64,000 bases of DNA from Paguma larvata. Lineage: Eukaryota > Chordata > Mammalia > Carnivora > Viverridae. Shown here piece by piece: positions 1-10,249 of the stretch. Numbering within the stretch: the stretch's first letter is position 1; each line of letters starts with the position of its first letter. The notes beneath the pieces are model-generated. The model had not been told where the DNA came from, did no database searches, and was given only the letters and a program-made list of their open reading frames with translations. Both the position numbers and the translations under genes were made by a program. The stretch covers positions 82,351,123-82,415,122 of the forward strand of contig CM057825.1 in NCBI GenBank assembly GCA_030068075.1, in the 5' to 3' direction.

Positions 1-215
1 GGTTGATGTCCAAGAGATTTCTGCCTGTGTTTTCTTTTAAGAGTGTTATGGTTTCAGATATCACATTTAGGTCTTTAATCTATTTGGAGTTTATTTTTGT
101 GTATGGTGTAAGAAAGTGGTCCATTTTCATTCTTTTGCATGTAGCTGTCCAGTTTTCCTCACACCATGTGTTGAACAGATTGTCTTTAAAGCAGCTTATC
201 CTTAATGAACAATTT
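1..215 (-). mobile_element. L1 ORF2 fragment (LINE-1), antisense
   Basis: The plus strand reads as the reverse complement of a late part of LINE-1 ORF2, the stretch that in many mammalian L1s encodes a segment like NSKWIKDLNV preceded by LTPYTKI. The + strand words TTTAGGTCTTTAATC, GTGTATGGTGTAAGAAAG and TTTTGCATGTAGCTGTCC are typical of this part of L1. The element runs off the left edge, so its 3' part lies outside. A short open frame on the + strand is an antisense shadow. It is a fragment and cannot encode a complete protein. Confidence 0.85.
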
Positions 216-349
216 TCAGAGAGTATCTTAAACATATCTCTCTCTTGAGTCCAACAACAAGTCTAGGGTGAGAGTATTACTTATTTCAATTTTTATACCT
301 TAGAAAATAGACATAAAAGATTTTCTATAGCTGGTCTGAACTAATAACG

Positions 350-510
350 ATGACGCAGGTCATGATCTCACGGTTCGTGGACTCTGTGCTGACAGCTCAG
401 ATTCTAGAGCCTGCCTCGGATTCTGTCTCCCTCTCTCTCTGTCCCTCTACCTCTCAAGCTCTCTTTCTCAAAAATAAATAAACATTAAGAAATTAAAAAA
501 AAATAAAATA
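350..510 (+). mobile_element. CAN-type SINE (feline), 5'-truncated with internal deletion
   Basis: The copy has the core word GGTCATGATCTCACGGTTCG, then a CT-rich tract and an AAAATAAATAAACATTA tail. The tRNA-like head is missing, and about 20 bases between the head and the GTGCTGACAGCTCAG box are deleted. It sits in or against the MLT1 LTR that continues to its right. Confidence 0.85.
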
Positions 511-917
511 AGGACATTGTTCTAGATTATTGTAATGTGCTCAATGTAATCACACAAGTTATTTAATGTGTAAGAGGAAGGCAGAAGTGTCAGAACCAGA
601 GCAATAATATTATGTGAAAGGCTTGACCAGCCGTTGCTGGATTTGAAGACGGAAAGAGGCTATGAGCCAAAGAATGTGGGTGGCCTGTACAAGGGAAGAA
701 GTAAGGAAATGAATTCTCTCCAGAGCCTCCAAAACAAAACAAAACAAAACAAAACAAAACAAACAAAACAAAAACCTCTGCTGACTCCTTGATTTGAGCC
801 CAGTGAGACCCTTTTTTAATATCTAAACTCCAGAACTGTAAGGTAATAAATTTTTGTTTTTCTAAGCCACCAAGTTTGTGGCAGTTTGTTACAGAAGCCA
901 CAGGAAGCTAATATATG
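511..917 (+). mobile_element. MLT1-type LTR (ERVL-MaLR)
   Basis: Several MLT1 signatures occur in order: a segment like CAATGTAATCACA, then AAGAGGAAGGCAGA, GCCTCCA, CCAGTGAGACCC, CTCCAGAACTGTAAGGTAATAAA, and the end motif AAGTTTGTGGCAGTTTGTTACAG followed by AGCTAATA (given here in parts). No internal retroviral sequence is attached. An AAAAC expansion replaces part of the middle. The left side is broken by the adjacent SINE. Confidence 0.75.
728..771 (+). repeat. (AAAAC)n microsatellite inside the LTR
   Basis: About eight tandem AAAAC units with one shortened unit. It lies within the MLT1 LTR body and may vary in length between individuals. Confidence 0.9.
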
Positions 918-1224
918 TGCTAAAATAGTAACTCTTTAGGGTTTGAAAAATTTATATTTTCTAGACAACTGTCTGACTTTATTTTTTTTATGGCAAAGAC
1001 ATCTTACCAAATACTTCTTATCAAAATCTGTGTCTGCCTCCTATGCCCTTGGACATCCAGTTAAACGTACTTCTTAGTTTCTTTTGTGGATATATATGAT
1101 CAAGGAACTGAGTATCGGCCAAAGGAATATATTTAGAAGGAATGCATTGTTATTTCCTGGCCAACTTGAAAAGCAAGTTTCCTTCTTCTTCCTGTCCCTA
1201 CTTCCACAGACTGGATGCTACATA
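918..1224. other. AT-rich stretch, no feature seen
   Basis: This lies between the MLT1 LTR and the next L1 relic. Its right half could be further degraded L1, but no family word can be read. A 61-codon open frame here has no recognisable protein features. Confidence 0.4.
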
Positions 1225-1485
1225 TTAATATATATAGAAAGACAAAGGAAATCAAATGGCTTAAGATAATTTTGAAAAACAAGATTAAAGTGGAAGAAAT
1301 CAGTCTTCCCAATTTGAAGATTTATTACATAGCTACAGCAAGCAAGACCGGGTGCTATTGGTGAAGGGATAGATGCAAAGGTCAATGGAAGATCTCAGAG
1401 GATACAGAAAGAGACCCACATACATGTTCTCAACTGAGTTTTTGGCAAAGTTGCGAGACATTACCATTGGGACAACCTGAATAAA
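1225..1485 (+). mobile_element. L1 ORF2 fragment (old LINE-1)
   Basis: The stretch resembles the ORF2 segment just after the reverse transcriptase domain: AAAGACAAAGGAAATCAAATGG, ATAATTTTGAAAAACAAGAT, TATTACATAGCTACAGC and GAGACCCACATACATG (matches by eye). The frame is broken by stops and indels, as expected of an old truncated copy. Confidence 0.75.
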
Positions 1486-1565
1486 AGGTATAGGGTATCT
1501 CTTTGCTTTAGTTTCTACAACTGCATGTGAATCTAGAATTTAAAACTTAAATAAGACAAAATGAT

Positions 1566-1735
1566 GATCACTGGACCAGTAACATCTGCATCAGCTGGCA
1601 GTGTGCTCATAATGCAGCCTCTCAGGGCGTATCCCAAACCCCCCGAAATCAGAAATCGCATTTTTACAAAATCCTTTGACAATTGATGCGAACATACATT
1701 TTTGAGAAGCCCTGCTCTAGACAATATCAAACATT
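1566..1735 (-). mobile_element. hAT-Charlie type MITE (MER5/MER20/MER58 group)
   Basis: Family words in order: CTGGACCAGTAACATC, GCATCAGCTGG, a CAGCCTCTCAGGGC segment, AAATCAGAAA, and a terminal GAGAAGCCCTGCTCTAGA. This is the layout of the short non-autonomous hAT elements whose ends read CAGTGGTTCTCA. The copy is diverged and the exact subfamily cannot be settled by eye. Confidence 0.55.
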
Positions 1736-2227
1736 CGGCATTTAAGTTATCCTGATACTTTTTGGTTTTGTGCTTTTAGTCACTTTTCATTTAGTAAATT
1801 AAATTTTCTTATGCATGACAGATATACATTCTGTAGAATAAAACAAACCAGACCCTCAAATTTCAGTATATTATATCTCAAGGTTTTTTTACGTTCTTTG
1901 AAATCTTGATATATTTCTTTTTTCCGTAACTTCACCACATGAAATTCTAGTCATCTTTCTAATAATACTATTAAAGTTTCTAAGAGATGCTTTTTAAGCT
2001 TTAATTTTTTCTTTTAAATTACTAACTGAACAGAACTTAGCTTAATATTTTTGGCACAATTCATGCACCTAATGAATGAGGTGAAGTTATTTTTCATCCT
2101 AGTATATTCCAAAAAATAATTATGCTAATATATTTTTATTTTAATAATAATTTGTGTAATATATTAAACAATAATAAAATACAAGCCTTTTTCTAGGCCT
2201 TAGACACTAACGCTGTTATAGAGACTT
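1736..2227. other. Very AT-rich stretch, nothing recognised
   Basis: T- and A-rich sequence with short ATTATT runs near 2130-2180. No repeat family, splice-like context or reading frame could be supported. Confidence 0.5.
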
Positions 2228-2476
2228 ACACACACTTAAGTATTAATGGTATTCTATAGTACCCATCATAGTTTTCAATTTCATCACTTGCACTTGAGTC
2301 ATAGTCTTGTGCCTCATTTGGTCCACGTCTCCATTCGATGCGAAAGGTGCAACCAGCTTCTTTTGGGTTTCCACCTTGATTTCCAGACACGAGGCTTGCT
2401 TTCTTGAGGATTTTCTATTCTTCAGCCAGCGAAGAGAAATCCATGTTTCCCCAGGCCAATAGAGCCTGAAGGGTTA
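2228..2476 (-). pseudogene. Possible decayed exon or pseudogene fragment, unidentified
   Basis: On the minus strand one frame reads through about 53 codons after one internal stop. It has an unusually protein-like composition, with stretches such as NPKEAGCTFRIEWRRGPNEA and QDYDSSASDEIENYDGYYR. Upstream in the same frame lies MDFSSLAEE, then a stop (TAG near 2412). Just 5' of this is CCCTTCAGG, which looks like a splice acceptor. Base composition is less AT-rich than either flank. I do not recognise the protein. It could be a dead exon, a processed pseudogene fragment, or chance. There is no intact start and no second exon in view. Confidence 0.3.
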
Positions 2477-2985
2477 TAAGATCAAAATAACAGGAGTTAA
2501 ATGTACTTCCAAATGCATATCCACACCTGACCTATGGGAGCTTTAGTCCACGGAAACATTTCTTCCAAATAGTTCTGGGGGCCTAGGAGGAACAGTTCTG
2601 TATTTCTTGCTCAGAGCTAGATCTCTTGAACTTGGTATTTTGCTTAATACAAAGTAGATACTTAACTCTGTTATCTGGCTGGCTTACTGACCATCAAGGT
2701 AAAGTATGAATTTGAATGTACTAGCTAATTGCTCCTATATGTAATGACATGAGTTTAAGAAACTTACCCAATTGATTTGTAAATAAGTTATTTATGAGTC
2801 TTGAAAAGATGACTCAGGCCAAGTACAACTTCTCTTAAGGCTATAAAACATTACAGAATAATTATGACGTTCATTAGTGAAAAAGACATTGAAATTTCAT
2901 GATATGGAAAAAGTAAGAAAGAGTCCAGTAAAGCACATGCTAACCATGGCTATAGTTATAAATTTGATTTAAAAATTACTTTTAA
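2477..2985. other. Non-repeat stretch, nothing recognised
   Basis: Moderately AT-rich sequence between the coding-like block and a MIR. No repeat words or frames worth annotating. Confidence 0.45.
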
Positions 2986-3190
2986 TTGATATTTATTGAG
3001 CACTTACTATGTACTCTGCCTTGTTTGATTTTCCCTGAATCTTATGAGTTAAGTAGAATTACTATTACATCTATACAGATAAAGAAGTAGATGCTCACAG
3101 AAATGAAGTGATTAGCCCAAGGTCAAAAACATGTGAAAGACCTAGGATTCAAACCTGTAATTTGTCTGATGAGAAGACTGAGCTCTTCAC
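2986..3190 (-). mobile_element. MIR SINE relic
   Basis: The + strand shows the reverse complement of MIR: ATTTATTGAGCACTTACTATG, then a segment corresponding to the ACAGATAAAGAAG core, then GAAGTGATTAGCCCAAGGTCA and GGATTCAAACCTG (the antisense of the tRNA-derived B box). Ancient, point-mutated and without visible target duplications. Confidence 0.8.
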
Positions 3191-4640
3191 CAACTATAAT
3201 GTTCTGTATCAGAGGAAACTATTTGGTGATAGGTTAGAAATAAGAAAGTCTTCAGAATGTATGCAATCTTTAATATTGGGAAGTTTTCCAGTGAAGATGC
3301 CTGAAGTTAGAGCTTTACAGGATCCAGAATTCCTCCAGCTGTGGTCTCCGCAAATTCCTACTATAAGTAGGATATCTCGTTCTTTTTCTGACAGCACAAT
3401 ATTCAATTTGTGGGAATTAGTGGATCTCAGACCCTTTACGATATAATCACCTTTGCAAGATAGGTCCCAGATTATCTTGCTGTGCTACAGAGGCAGTCTT
3501 CACAGTTACCGGGTGCATTTACCATTCCCTTCTTCTCCTGCCCTAGGTCTTTCAGTGATATTACGACCACTGTAAGCATCCCCCCCCATCTCCAACTGCT
3601 CTTGATTTTATCCCAATTCATCAATGCTGCAACCAAAACGCCAAGACTGACCACAGTGAAACACCATTTCCAATTCTGTCGCATTCCAGTTGTCAGCTGA
3701 TCGACTGCTCAGATGCTGTGACATTTTCATGCTCAATAGAAACCTTGAAGAGGGAAAAGCACCCCACACTCTTCTACTCACTCCCACCCCCTTTGATCCC
3801 ACTAGGACAGAGGTTGCAAAGTATAATTGCCTTGGGCTTCCAAAATCTTTCAGAGATTCTAATGAAAGAGTTCTTTCAGCTTTTTGTCAATCTTTGCAAA
3901 CTTCCCCCCTTTCCCTGGGAGCCAGGCAGGAGGCCAACAGAGCCAGAGGACAATCTGAGTGACCAATAACCAAATCCATACAGGATTCACAATTTCCCCT
4001 CTCTTCTAACACTGACCCATTGTCTTTGGAACACACTTGGGTGCCTCTTGAGAGTTATTTTTTCTCTGGATTATATATGCCAGTTGAAAGATCAAGGAAG
4101 GGCACTTAAGGTTGAGGTCTATGCTTTAGTTGATGGGAAGAATGTGGATTGAGTGGGAGGTGAAGAGAATCTCTGTCATGACTGATAGTTTAAGTGAAAG
4201 TTGGAGTCTCAAAGATGAAGCAAAGTTGGACTATAACCACAGGTTCTCAAACATAATTTTAGTAGTGAAACACTTTTCACTAACAAATTGCTATGAAAAA
4301 AATTCAGCCTATGAACCATTTAGTATTAGAGTTCAGAAATATCTTTTCTTGTTCAGCAATCTCTTCTTGCTCTCTACCAACTACCATATTCCAATAGAGA
4401 CTACTCCCATATAAAGTATTATTATAGAAATGAGAAAAGAACATCCAGTGGGAAGTTATGATGCATCAAGGGTCATACATCACCTTATCTAATTTTTATA
4501 GAGCTCCTTTATATACAAGAAAAGAGAGACATAGAGAAAGAAAATAAAACTGAATAGTTTTGTATTGTCTTAACCATTATATTCAATCTCCAGAGTTAAC
4601 TACTCACAGCACATAAAAAAATTTAACAATTGTTTAGTAT
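3191..4640. other. Non-repeat stretch of mixed composition
   Basis: Part of this (about 3480-3960) is less AT-rich and has overlapping short frames on both strands (up to 112 codons), none with a recognisable domain. A run of eight C lies at 3580-3587. No repeat family identified. Confidence 0.4.
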
Positions 4641-4653
4641 AAAATTCACTTCA

Positions 4654-4870
4654 GGGGTGCCTGGGTGGCTCAGTCGGTTGAGCGTCCGACTTCGGCTCAG
4701 GTCATGATCTCACGGTCCGTGAGTTCCAGCCCCGTGTCGGGCTATGTGCTGACAGCTCAGAGCCTGGAGCCTGCTTCGGATTCTGTGTCTCCCTCTCTCT
4801 CTGCCCCTCCCCCACTCATGCTCTGTCTCTCTCTGTCTCAAAAATAAATAAACATTAAAAAAATTAAAAA
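4654..4870 (+). mobile_element. CAN-type SINE (feline SINEC_Fc-like), full length
   Basis: Complete tRNA-derived head (GGGGTGCCTGGGTGGCTCAG, with box A and box B words for polymerase III), the GTGCTGACAGCTCAGAGCC middle, a CT-rich tract and an AAAATAAATAAACATTAAAA tail. An imperfect target duplication flanks it: AAAATTCACTTCA at 4641-4653 and a similar AAAACCTCACTTCA ending at 4885. It is close to the consensus I recall, so probably one of the younger copies here. Confidence 0.93.
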
Positions 4871-4885
4871 AAAAACCTCACTTCA

Positions 4886-5245
4886 CTTTAGAAGGTTATA
4901 CTTCGATGTATATGACATATGAGTAAACATTTTATTTTTAATAAAGGTAAGAATATAAGGGCACCTCAAAATAGTATTTCTAATTCACATTTGTAGTCCT
5001 GATTTCTCCATTTTTTTTTACATTTCACTAAATATATAGACTTCAGCAGAACATGTAAACTAAAATCAGTAGACTAAAATCTAGGCATTTGGAATCAACT
5101 TGAGCCAATGTGTAATTCCATGCAGAATGTACTGTGAAACTCTCACCCCTAAATGTAAAATAATAGAAAGTTACATGCTGTTCAGTCACAAAATGATCAA
5201 CTCGGCTTATGTTTTCTCTTGGTCCCAAATTATTTCAGCTTAAGT
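4886..5245. other. AT-rich stretch, nothing recognised
   Basis: Lies between a SINE and a possible L1 scrap. A 61-codon minus-strand frame has no supporting features. Confidence 0.4.
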
Positions 5246-5400
5246 AACAGAAGTCCCACTCTTACCAGACCCATATAAGGCAAATAGAGGTTTATTGTAG
5301 TAATATTGGGGCAGCTCGCTGAATCAAATAGAAAGCTGGAGGAGAATACCCCAACAACCTCAGAAACAGGAACAAGTGATTCAACAGTGCTAAAACTACT
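5246..5400 (+). mobile_element. Possible old L1/HAL1 5'-region scrap
   Basis: Positions 5288-5331 nearly repeat 8160-8204, which lies in the upstream part of an L1/HAL1 relic. Both contain ATTGTAGTAATATTGGG followed by CAGCTC and CTGAATCAAAT. The simplest reading is a second fragment of the same family. Confidence 0.4.
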
Positions 5401-5442
5401 TTTTTTCTCTCAGTATTTTCTCTTTCTAAATCAATCTCTCCT

Positions 5443-5599
5443 TTTTTTTTTCTTTTTTGCTAACATGGATGTTTATTTTTTTGTTTGTTTTTAGCTCTCT
5501 GTTCTTTTTTTTTTTAATCAATTTATTGTCAAATTAGTTTCCATACAACATCCAGTGCTTATCCCAACAAGTGCCCTCTTTAGTGTCTGTCACCCTCTC
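5443..5599 (-). mobile_element. Short L1 3' end with two A-tails
   Basis: On the + strand, 5516-5599 is the reverse complement of a carnivore L1 3' UTR (TTTATTGTCAAATTAG, TTTCCATACAACATCCAGTG, ATCCCAACAAGTGCCCTC). It begins with a T run (5505-5515), equal to an A-tail on the minus strand. Beyond it lie about 45 bases of other sequence, then a second T-rich run (5443-5458). An exact 11-bp direct repeat, CAATCTCTCCT, flanks the whole at 5432-5442 and 5600-5610. The insertion is severely 5'-truncated. Confidence 0.7.
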
Positions 5600-5611
5600 C
5601 AATCTCTCCTT

Positions 5612-5629
5612 AAAAAAAAAAAAAAAAAA
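5612..5629. repeat. Poly(A) run
   Basis: Uninterrupted A tract just right of the target duplication of the L1 3' end. No second retroelement body is attached to it. Confidence 0.8.
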
Positions 5630-6830
5630 GTTACTTCATTTCTTTATCCATTTTTACCAACTTGTGTAAGTAAATGTACTGGTGGTTCTACATATAACCT
5701 TATACTTTGGTGCTAAAGATGGAAGACAGTTTTTTTTTTCCCCCTTCAGTTTCACTAAAATGAAACATTCTAGTAAGGAAATTGATATATTTGGGTTGGG
5801 TAATACAACCACCTTTAAAAATTGCAGGGAGGTGGGAGAATATAAACCCTCCACCCGACATGAGGTTATGGTGGATCATTTCCTAGATTAGGGGACCAGA
5901 GGTTGACATTTATAAATATCATGGCCTTATAATAAAGAATTTAAAAGTAACTTTATTTCTGTTTTTCTCATCTTTGTTTCTACATTGCTTCACAGTTTTA
6001 TATTCTTCTCAGTTTAATTCCAAAGGAAACAAGGCTGTTGTATCTGCCTACCATTTGATTCCTACAAGTACCGTTTTGGGTACCATTTTAACTGCGGTTA
6101 CCAATTTGTTCCAGAAATCATATATCATTTTCTCTGTGTGCTTTACTTAAATACAACATATATAGTCCTAATATGAAAGTTTGCAACAAATATTTTCATG
6201 CTGGGGACTTACATCACAGAAAAACCTTAGTGGGCAGTGCTTCTAAATTATTAGCATTTTCAACCTTCTGTTTTTTGTCGAATCTTTGTTCATATGTCTA
6301 ATCGTCATGACAAATTATTCTTTCTTTTAATTATATTTTCACTGGTTCACAGTATTTTTTTTTCTCTCAAGATGCTCTGAATCTGTCTTATATTTCGTCT
6401 CATGGATGTTTTCTAGAAGAGAAAAATCAGAAAAAAATACTCTCAACCAGTAACAGATGTACTTTTTTAATACTTTTTAACTGTCTCTCTTCTTGTACTG
6501 CTGTTATTTAATAGGTATTAGTATAGCACAAGTTCCAACATATAACTTTCTATTCTTTTAGGGTTCCGTATGTTATATTAACTGAGTGTGGGATTAGCTG
6601 TAACTAGATTTTATAGTATTAAAGCAGTACATTCTTGGAGCTTACTTATCCCATTGAATATTTTATGATTTCTCAGTATCTCTTTTGATAAAAAGTGCTA
6701 TTTTGTTGCAGGTTTTTTTTTTTATAGGAAAAAGAAAACAAGGCTATAACTGATAATGTGTAACAGGAAATAAGAAATCAATTTGTATTGTCATCCACAC
6801 ACGATTAGGAAACATAATTAAGATGACTTT
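5630..6830. other. AT-rich non-repeat stretch
   Basis: Contains several T runs (near 5731, 6356 and 6714). Short frames at 5654-5891 overlap on both strands and have no protein features. No repeat family recognised. Confidence 0.45.
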
Positions 6831-6845
6831 TGAGAACTATACTTC

Positions 6846-7067
6846 ATATTTTTAATGTCTATTTATTTATTTTGAGAGAGAGAGAGAGAGAGAGAGCATG
6901 GGGAGGGGAGGGGCAGAAAGAGAGAGGGAGAGAGAGAGACTCTCAAGCAGGCTCTGCACGATCTGTACAGAACCCAACATGGGGTTCAGTCCCATGAACC
7001 ATGAGATCATGACCTGAGCTGAAATCAAGCATCAGATGCTTAACTGACTGAGTCACCCAGGTGCCTC
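6846..7067 (-). mobile_element. CAN-type SINE, antisense
   Basis: The + strand shows the reversed order: TTTATTTATTTTGAGAGAG, a GA-rich tract, GTACAGAACCCAACATGG, ATGAGATCATGACCTGAGC, and the reversed head GACTGAGTCACCCAGGTGCC. An imperfect 15-bp target duplication, TGAGAACTATACTTC / TGAGGACTACCCTTC, lies at 6831-6845 and 7068-7082. Confidence 0.92.
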
Positions 7068-7082
7068 TGAGGACTACCCTTC

Positions 7083-7459
7083 AACAGTTATTCTGTTTCC
7101 TGAACTTCACTTCTGGAGAAATTTGTTCTATCTTAAAAAATAATAATAAGTCTAAAAAGAATCGTGCTCTCTTTTCCAAGATTCTGAAATATGTACTATT
7201 GAATGAATTTAGGAGACAAGGAAAGGTACACATTTCATCAAAAATGTAATTTCTGGTGGATTATACATCAGAGACAGAATGATGTCCAGGGAACTAAACT
7301 GAGTCACTGTTTTCAATGTAAAAGAAGGGAATGCTAATATCGTGCAGGTAACCAACAATGTCTATCACAAGGAGGTAATAGTAATGCTTACTTCATGAAT
7401 GACTGTATGAATCAAAGAGTTAGTATATGTAAAACATTTAGATTAGTACTTAGGGTATG
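7083..7459. other. AT-rich stretch, nothing recognised
   Basis: Includes a short AATAATAATAAG run near 7140. No family words or credible frame. Confidence 0.45.
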
Positions 7460-9620
7460 TTAAGTTCTTATGTTTTTCATCCCCAAACAGAAATCATTCT
7501 GGCAAGAGATGGAGTAACTACGACTGGAATTACCCTTCCATCTGGAACATACTACAACAGCAAAGTCAGACAAAATAAACGAAGCAACAGTTTCAAGACA
7601 CTGGCTATCAGGTGATGAAGAACAGGGATCGCTAAGAGATGCAGACCCCACAAGAAGCTCTAAGTTTGCCCCAGTTTACTTCTTTAGTAATTTCCTGGCC
7701 ACAGCAGAAGGAGGGGAAACTGAGGCAGGACCCAGTGGAATTGCTCAGCTGAAAAGAGATAACTGAGAGTCCAGGGAAACCAAGGCAGTTAGAGTTTACA
7801 GACAAAGTACCCGAAGAAAAGAGTGGAATAAAAAGGAGAACCCTGGGCAGGTGTAGCGGGTCCTCCTTCAGAATGAGCAGAGCGTTGAGCACTACATGTG
7901 TGTGAGAAACCCACCAAAGGCTGGAGAATTACCAGCTTAAAGGATTGGCGGGAACAGTGCCCAGTTGTGCACGCAAGGCCAGGAGCAGCGCTTGTCTCCA
8001 CAGAATGGCCTGGAAAAACTCTTACCTCACAAAGCATTACAGAGGATACTCAGGAAGGTCTTGCTTCAGTATTGTGGAATAATTATCCCCATGTGAATGC
8101 TCCTGAGGATCTGAATAACAAATATTAAAGGTCATAATTGAGAAAATCAGATTTTTCCAAGGTTCATTGTAGTAATATTGGGCAGCTCACTGAATCAAAT
8201 CAAAAGCACCCAGAACAAAGCACAAGAAGATTCATAGGAATGAAAAATAGCCAACATCCAACAAGGTGAAATTCACAATGTTCAGCATTCAATCAACAGG
8301 CAAAAAAGTGGCAAGAAAATATGACCCATAATGAGAAAAATAATCAGTACATTTAAACTGACATATATGAAAACAGGTATTGAATCATTAATAAACCCAA
8401 TATTATAATAGTTATCATAAAACAAGCAGTCGTCATGACTATTTCACATGTTTAAAGAGTTATGTTTGAGACATAGAAAATATGAATGAAATCTTGAGAG
8501 TAAAAGCTATAATATCTGAGATAAAAAAATATACTGGGTGGAATTAACTGCAAGATTGGACATACAAAAGGAATAACAGTGAATTTGAAGATTTAGCAAT
8601 GAAAACTATCCAAAATAAAACAAAGGGAGAAAAAAGACTTAAAGAAATGAAGAGGTTATTAGTGAGTAGTGGAACAATTTCAAATGGCCTAATATTGAGG
8701 TAATTGTTATCCCATAAGGAGGAGAAAGAGAGAAGAGGAAGAAAATATATTTAAAGAGATAATGTCCCCAAGTTTTCCAAACTTAATGAAAACAGTAAGT
8801 TCACAAATCAAGGGAGCTCAAAAAACTCCAAACATAAGAAACATGAAAAAAAAAATTACTAAGGCATATCACAATAAAATTCTTCAAAATGAAGAGCAAC
8901 TCTTAAAAATATTCAGGAAGAACAAAGACCGGAACACAGATAAAATGACATTCGATTGTTTGTCTGAACAAAGCAAGTGAGAAGATAATGGAACCATATT
9001 TGGCAGAACTGAAAACTAAAGCTCGCCAATTTAGAATTTTAAAAGCGATGGGCGCCTGGGTGATTCAGTCGGTTGAGCATCTGACTCTGGATGTCAGTTC
9101 AGGTCACAAACTCAGGGTTCCTGGGATTGAGCCCCTGCATCAGGATCTGTGTTGACAGTGTGGAACCTGCTTGGTATTCTCTCTCTCTCTTTCTCTATTC
9201 CTCCCTTGCGCGTGTACTCTTTCAAAAAAACAAACAAACAAACAAAAAAAAACAAACATAAATAAACATTTAAAAAATAGAATTTCAAAAGCAGCATATA
9301 TATTTTCCAAAAGTGAAGGCAAATAAAGACATTTTCAGACATGTAAAGCCTGAGAAAATTCATCACTAGCAGACTTGCCCTACGAGATATATTATAGTAA
9401 GTCTTTTAGAAGGAAAATGGTGGGTGAAAATGGAGATTTACACAAAAAGTAAAGAGAAGAGAAAATGGTAACTACATATGTAAATATATATATTGTTTCT
9501 TATTATTTAAATACCGTTAAAGGATATTTGACAATTTCGATAAATTATCGATAATTATCGAGGAGCTTATAACAGAAAAAGTGAAATGCATGGCAATAGT
9601 TACGGACCTCTGGGGAGTCT
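7460..9620 (+). mobile_element. Old L1/HAL1-type LINE relic, split by a SINE
   Basis: The left part (about 7460-8200) looks like the upstream region of old L1 or half-L1 (HAL1) elements: CTAAGAGATGCAGACCCC, GAGAGTCCAGGGAAACCAAGG, CAGTTAGAGTTTACAGACA. The middle (8200-9030) is A-rich, with ORF1-like degraded coding sequence. The right part (9295-9620) has AAAGACATTTTCAGACATG, AAAATTCATCACTAGCAGAC, TTGCCCTACGAG and AGAAGGAAAATGGTGG, typical of the region after ORF1 in HAL1. Stops and indels are frequent; a 72-codon frame at 8762-8980 is a relic. The left 700 bp is assigned with less confidence than the rest. Confidence 0.65.
9047..9277 (+). mobile_element. CAN-type SINE inserted in the L1/HAL1 relic
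   Basis: Head GGGCGCCTGGGTGATTCAG, a CT-rich tract, then a tail with several CAAA units and AAATAAACATT. A clear 15-bp target duplication, TAGAATTTTAAAAGC / TAGAATTTCAAAAGC, lies at 9032-9046 and 9278-9292, and the host LINE continues across it. Confidence 0.93.
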
Positions 9621-9699
9621 AAAAAGCGTTTCCAGCATTAGCTATCCTAGCCAATAATGTTGTTGGTCATCAAATTATAGGATAATGACTCTGAATGCA

Positions 9700-9870
9700 G
9701 GAGTTTTGTTCAAATCAAAAATAAAAGAATGGAAATGGGTACAGGCCTGGCGCTTTGAAATCTTTGCCGTATTGCCCGATGGCTTGCTCTAAGACCTTAA
9801 CAGTCATTTCACTTCTGCGTCTCAGTATGCAAATCTCTAGAATGGGAGCATTGATGCCATTAAATTTTAC
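9700..9870 (+). mobile_element. Probable MIR relic
   Basis: Weak MIR order: GGCCTGGCGCTTTGAAATC, a degraded GACCTTAACAGTCA region, a CTGCGTCTCAGTATGCAAATCT stretch in place of the usual CTCAGTTTCCTCATCT, then GAATGGGAGCATTGATGCC. Diverged; the ends are approximate. Confidence 0.45.
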
Positions 9871-10249
9871 TGATACAATGTGTAATATTAACAAAAAATC
9901 TTTTATTTGATTTGTGTCTGCTGAAGGCAGAAAAAAAAGGGATAAGCGGACTATTACACTTTAAATGATGACTCTCTAAATATTATTGCAAAGATGTGTT
10001 CCTTATGTCCTGAATCATACATACACGGAGAAAGAGATCAAATAGAGAAAAAGGAGGGAAGAAATTTACTTTTGAACTTTTGCACGTGGAAGATTATAGG
10101 CATAACTGGAAACTGTACAAAGGCCCTGCAATTATAGATTGATCTACCTGTATATTTTCAGAACTAAGTAATGTCTACCACTCCAAGGGGGGATTAAAAA
10201 AAAAGCATAATAGTAGTTTTTTTAGCTATATACAAATGATAAAAGCAAA
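9871..10249. other. AT-rich stretch, nothing recognised
   Basis: Contains a short A8 run near 9930 and another near 10200. No family or frame supported. Confidence 0.4.

Noticed and set aside
3108..3446. 112-codon + strand open frame
   Set aside because: It starts inside a MIR relic and continues into unique DNA; no domain and no splice support.
4654..4730. tRNA-like sequence with box A and box B words
   Set aside because: It is the tRNA-derived head of a CAN SINE, present about 18 times in the window and followed by the SINE body and A-tail. Not a functional tRNA gene.
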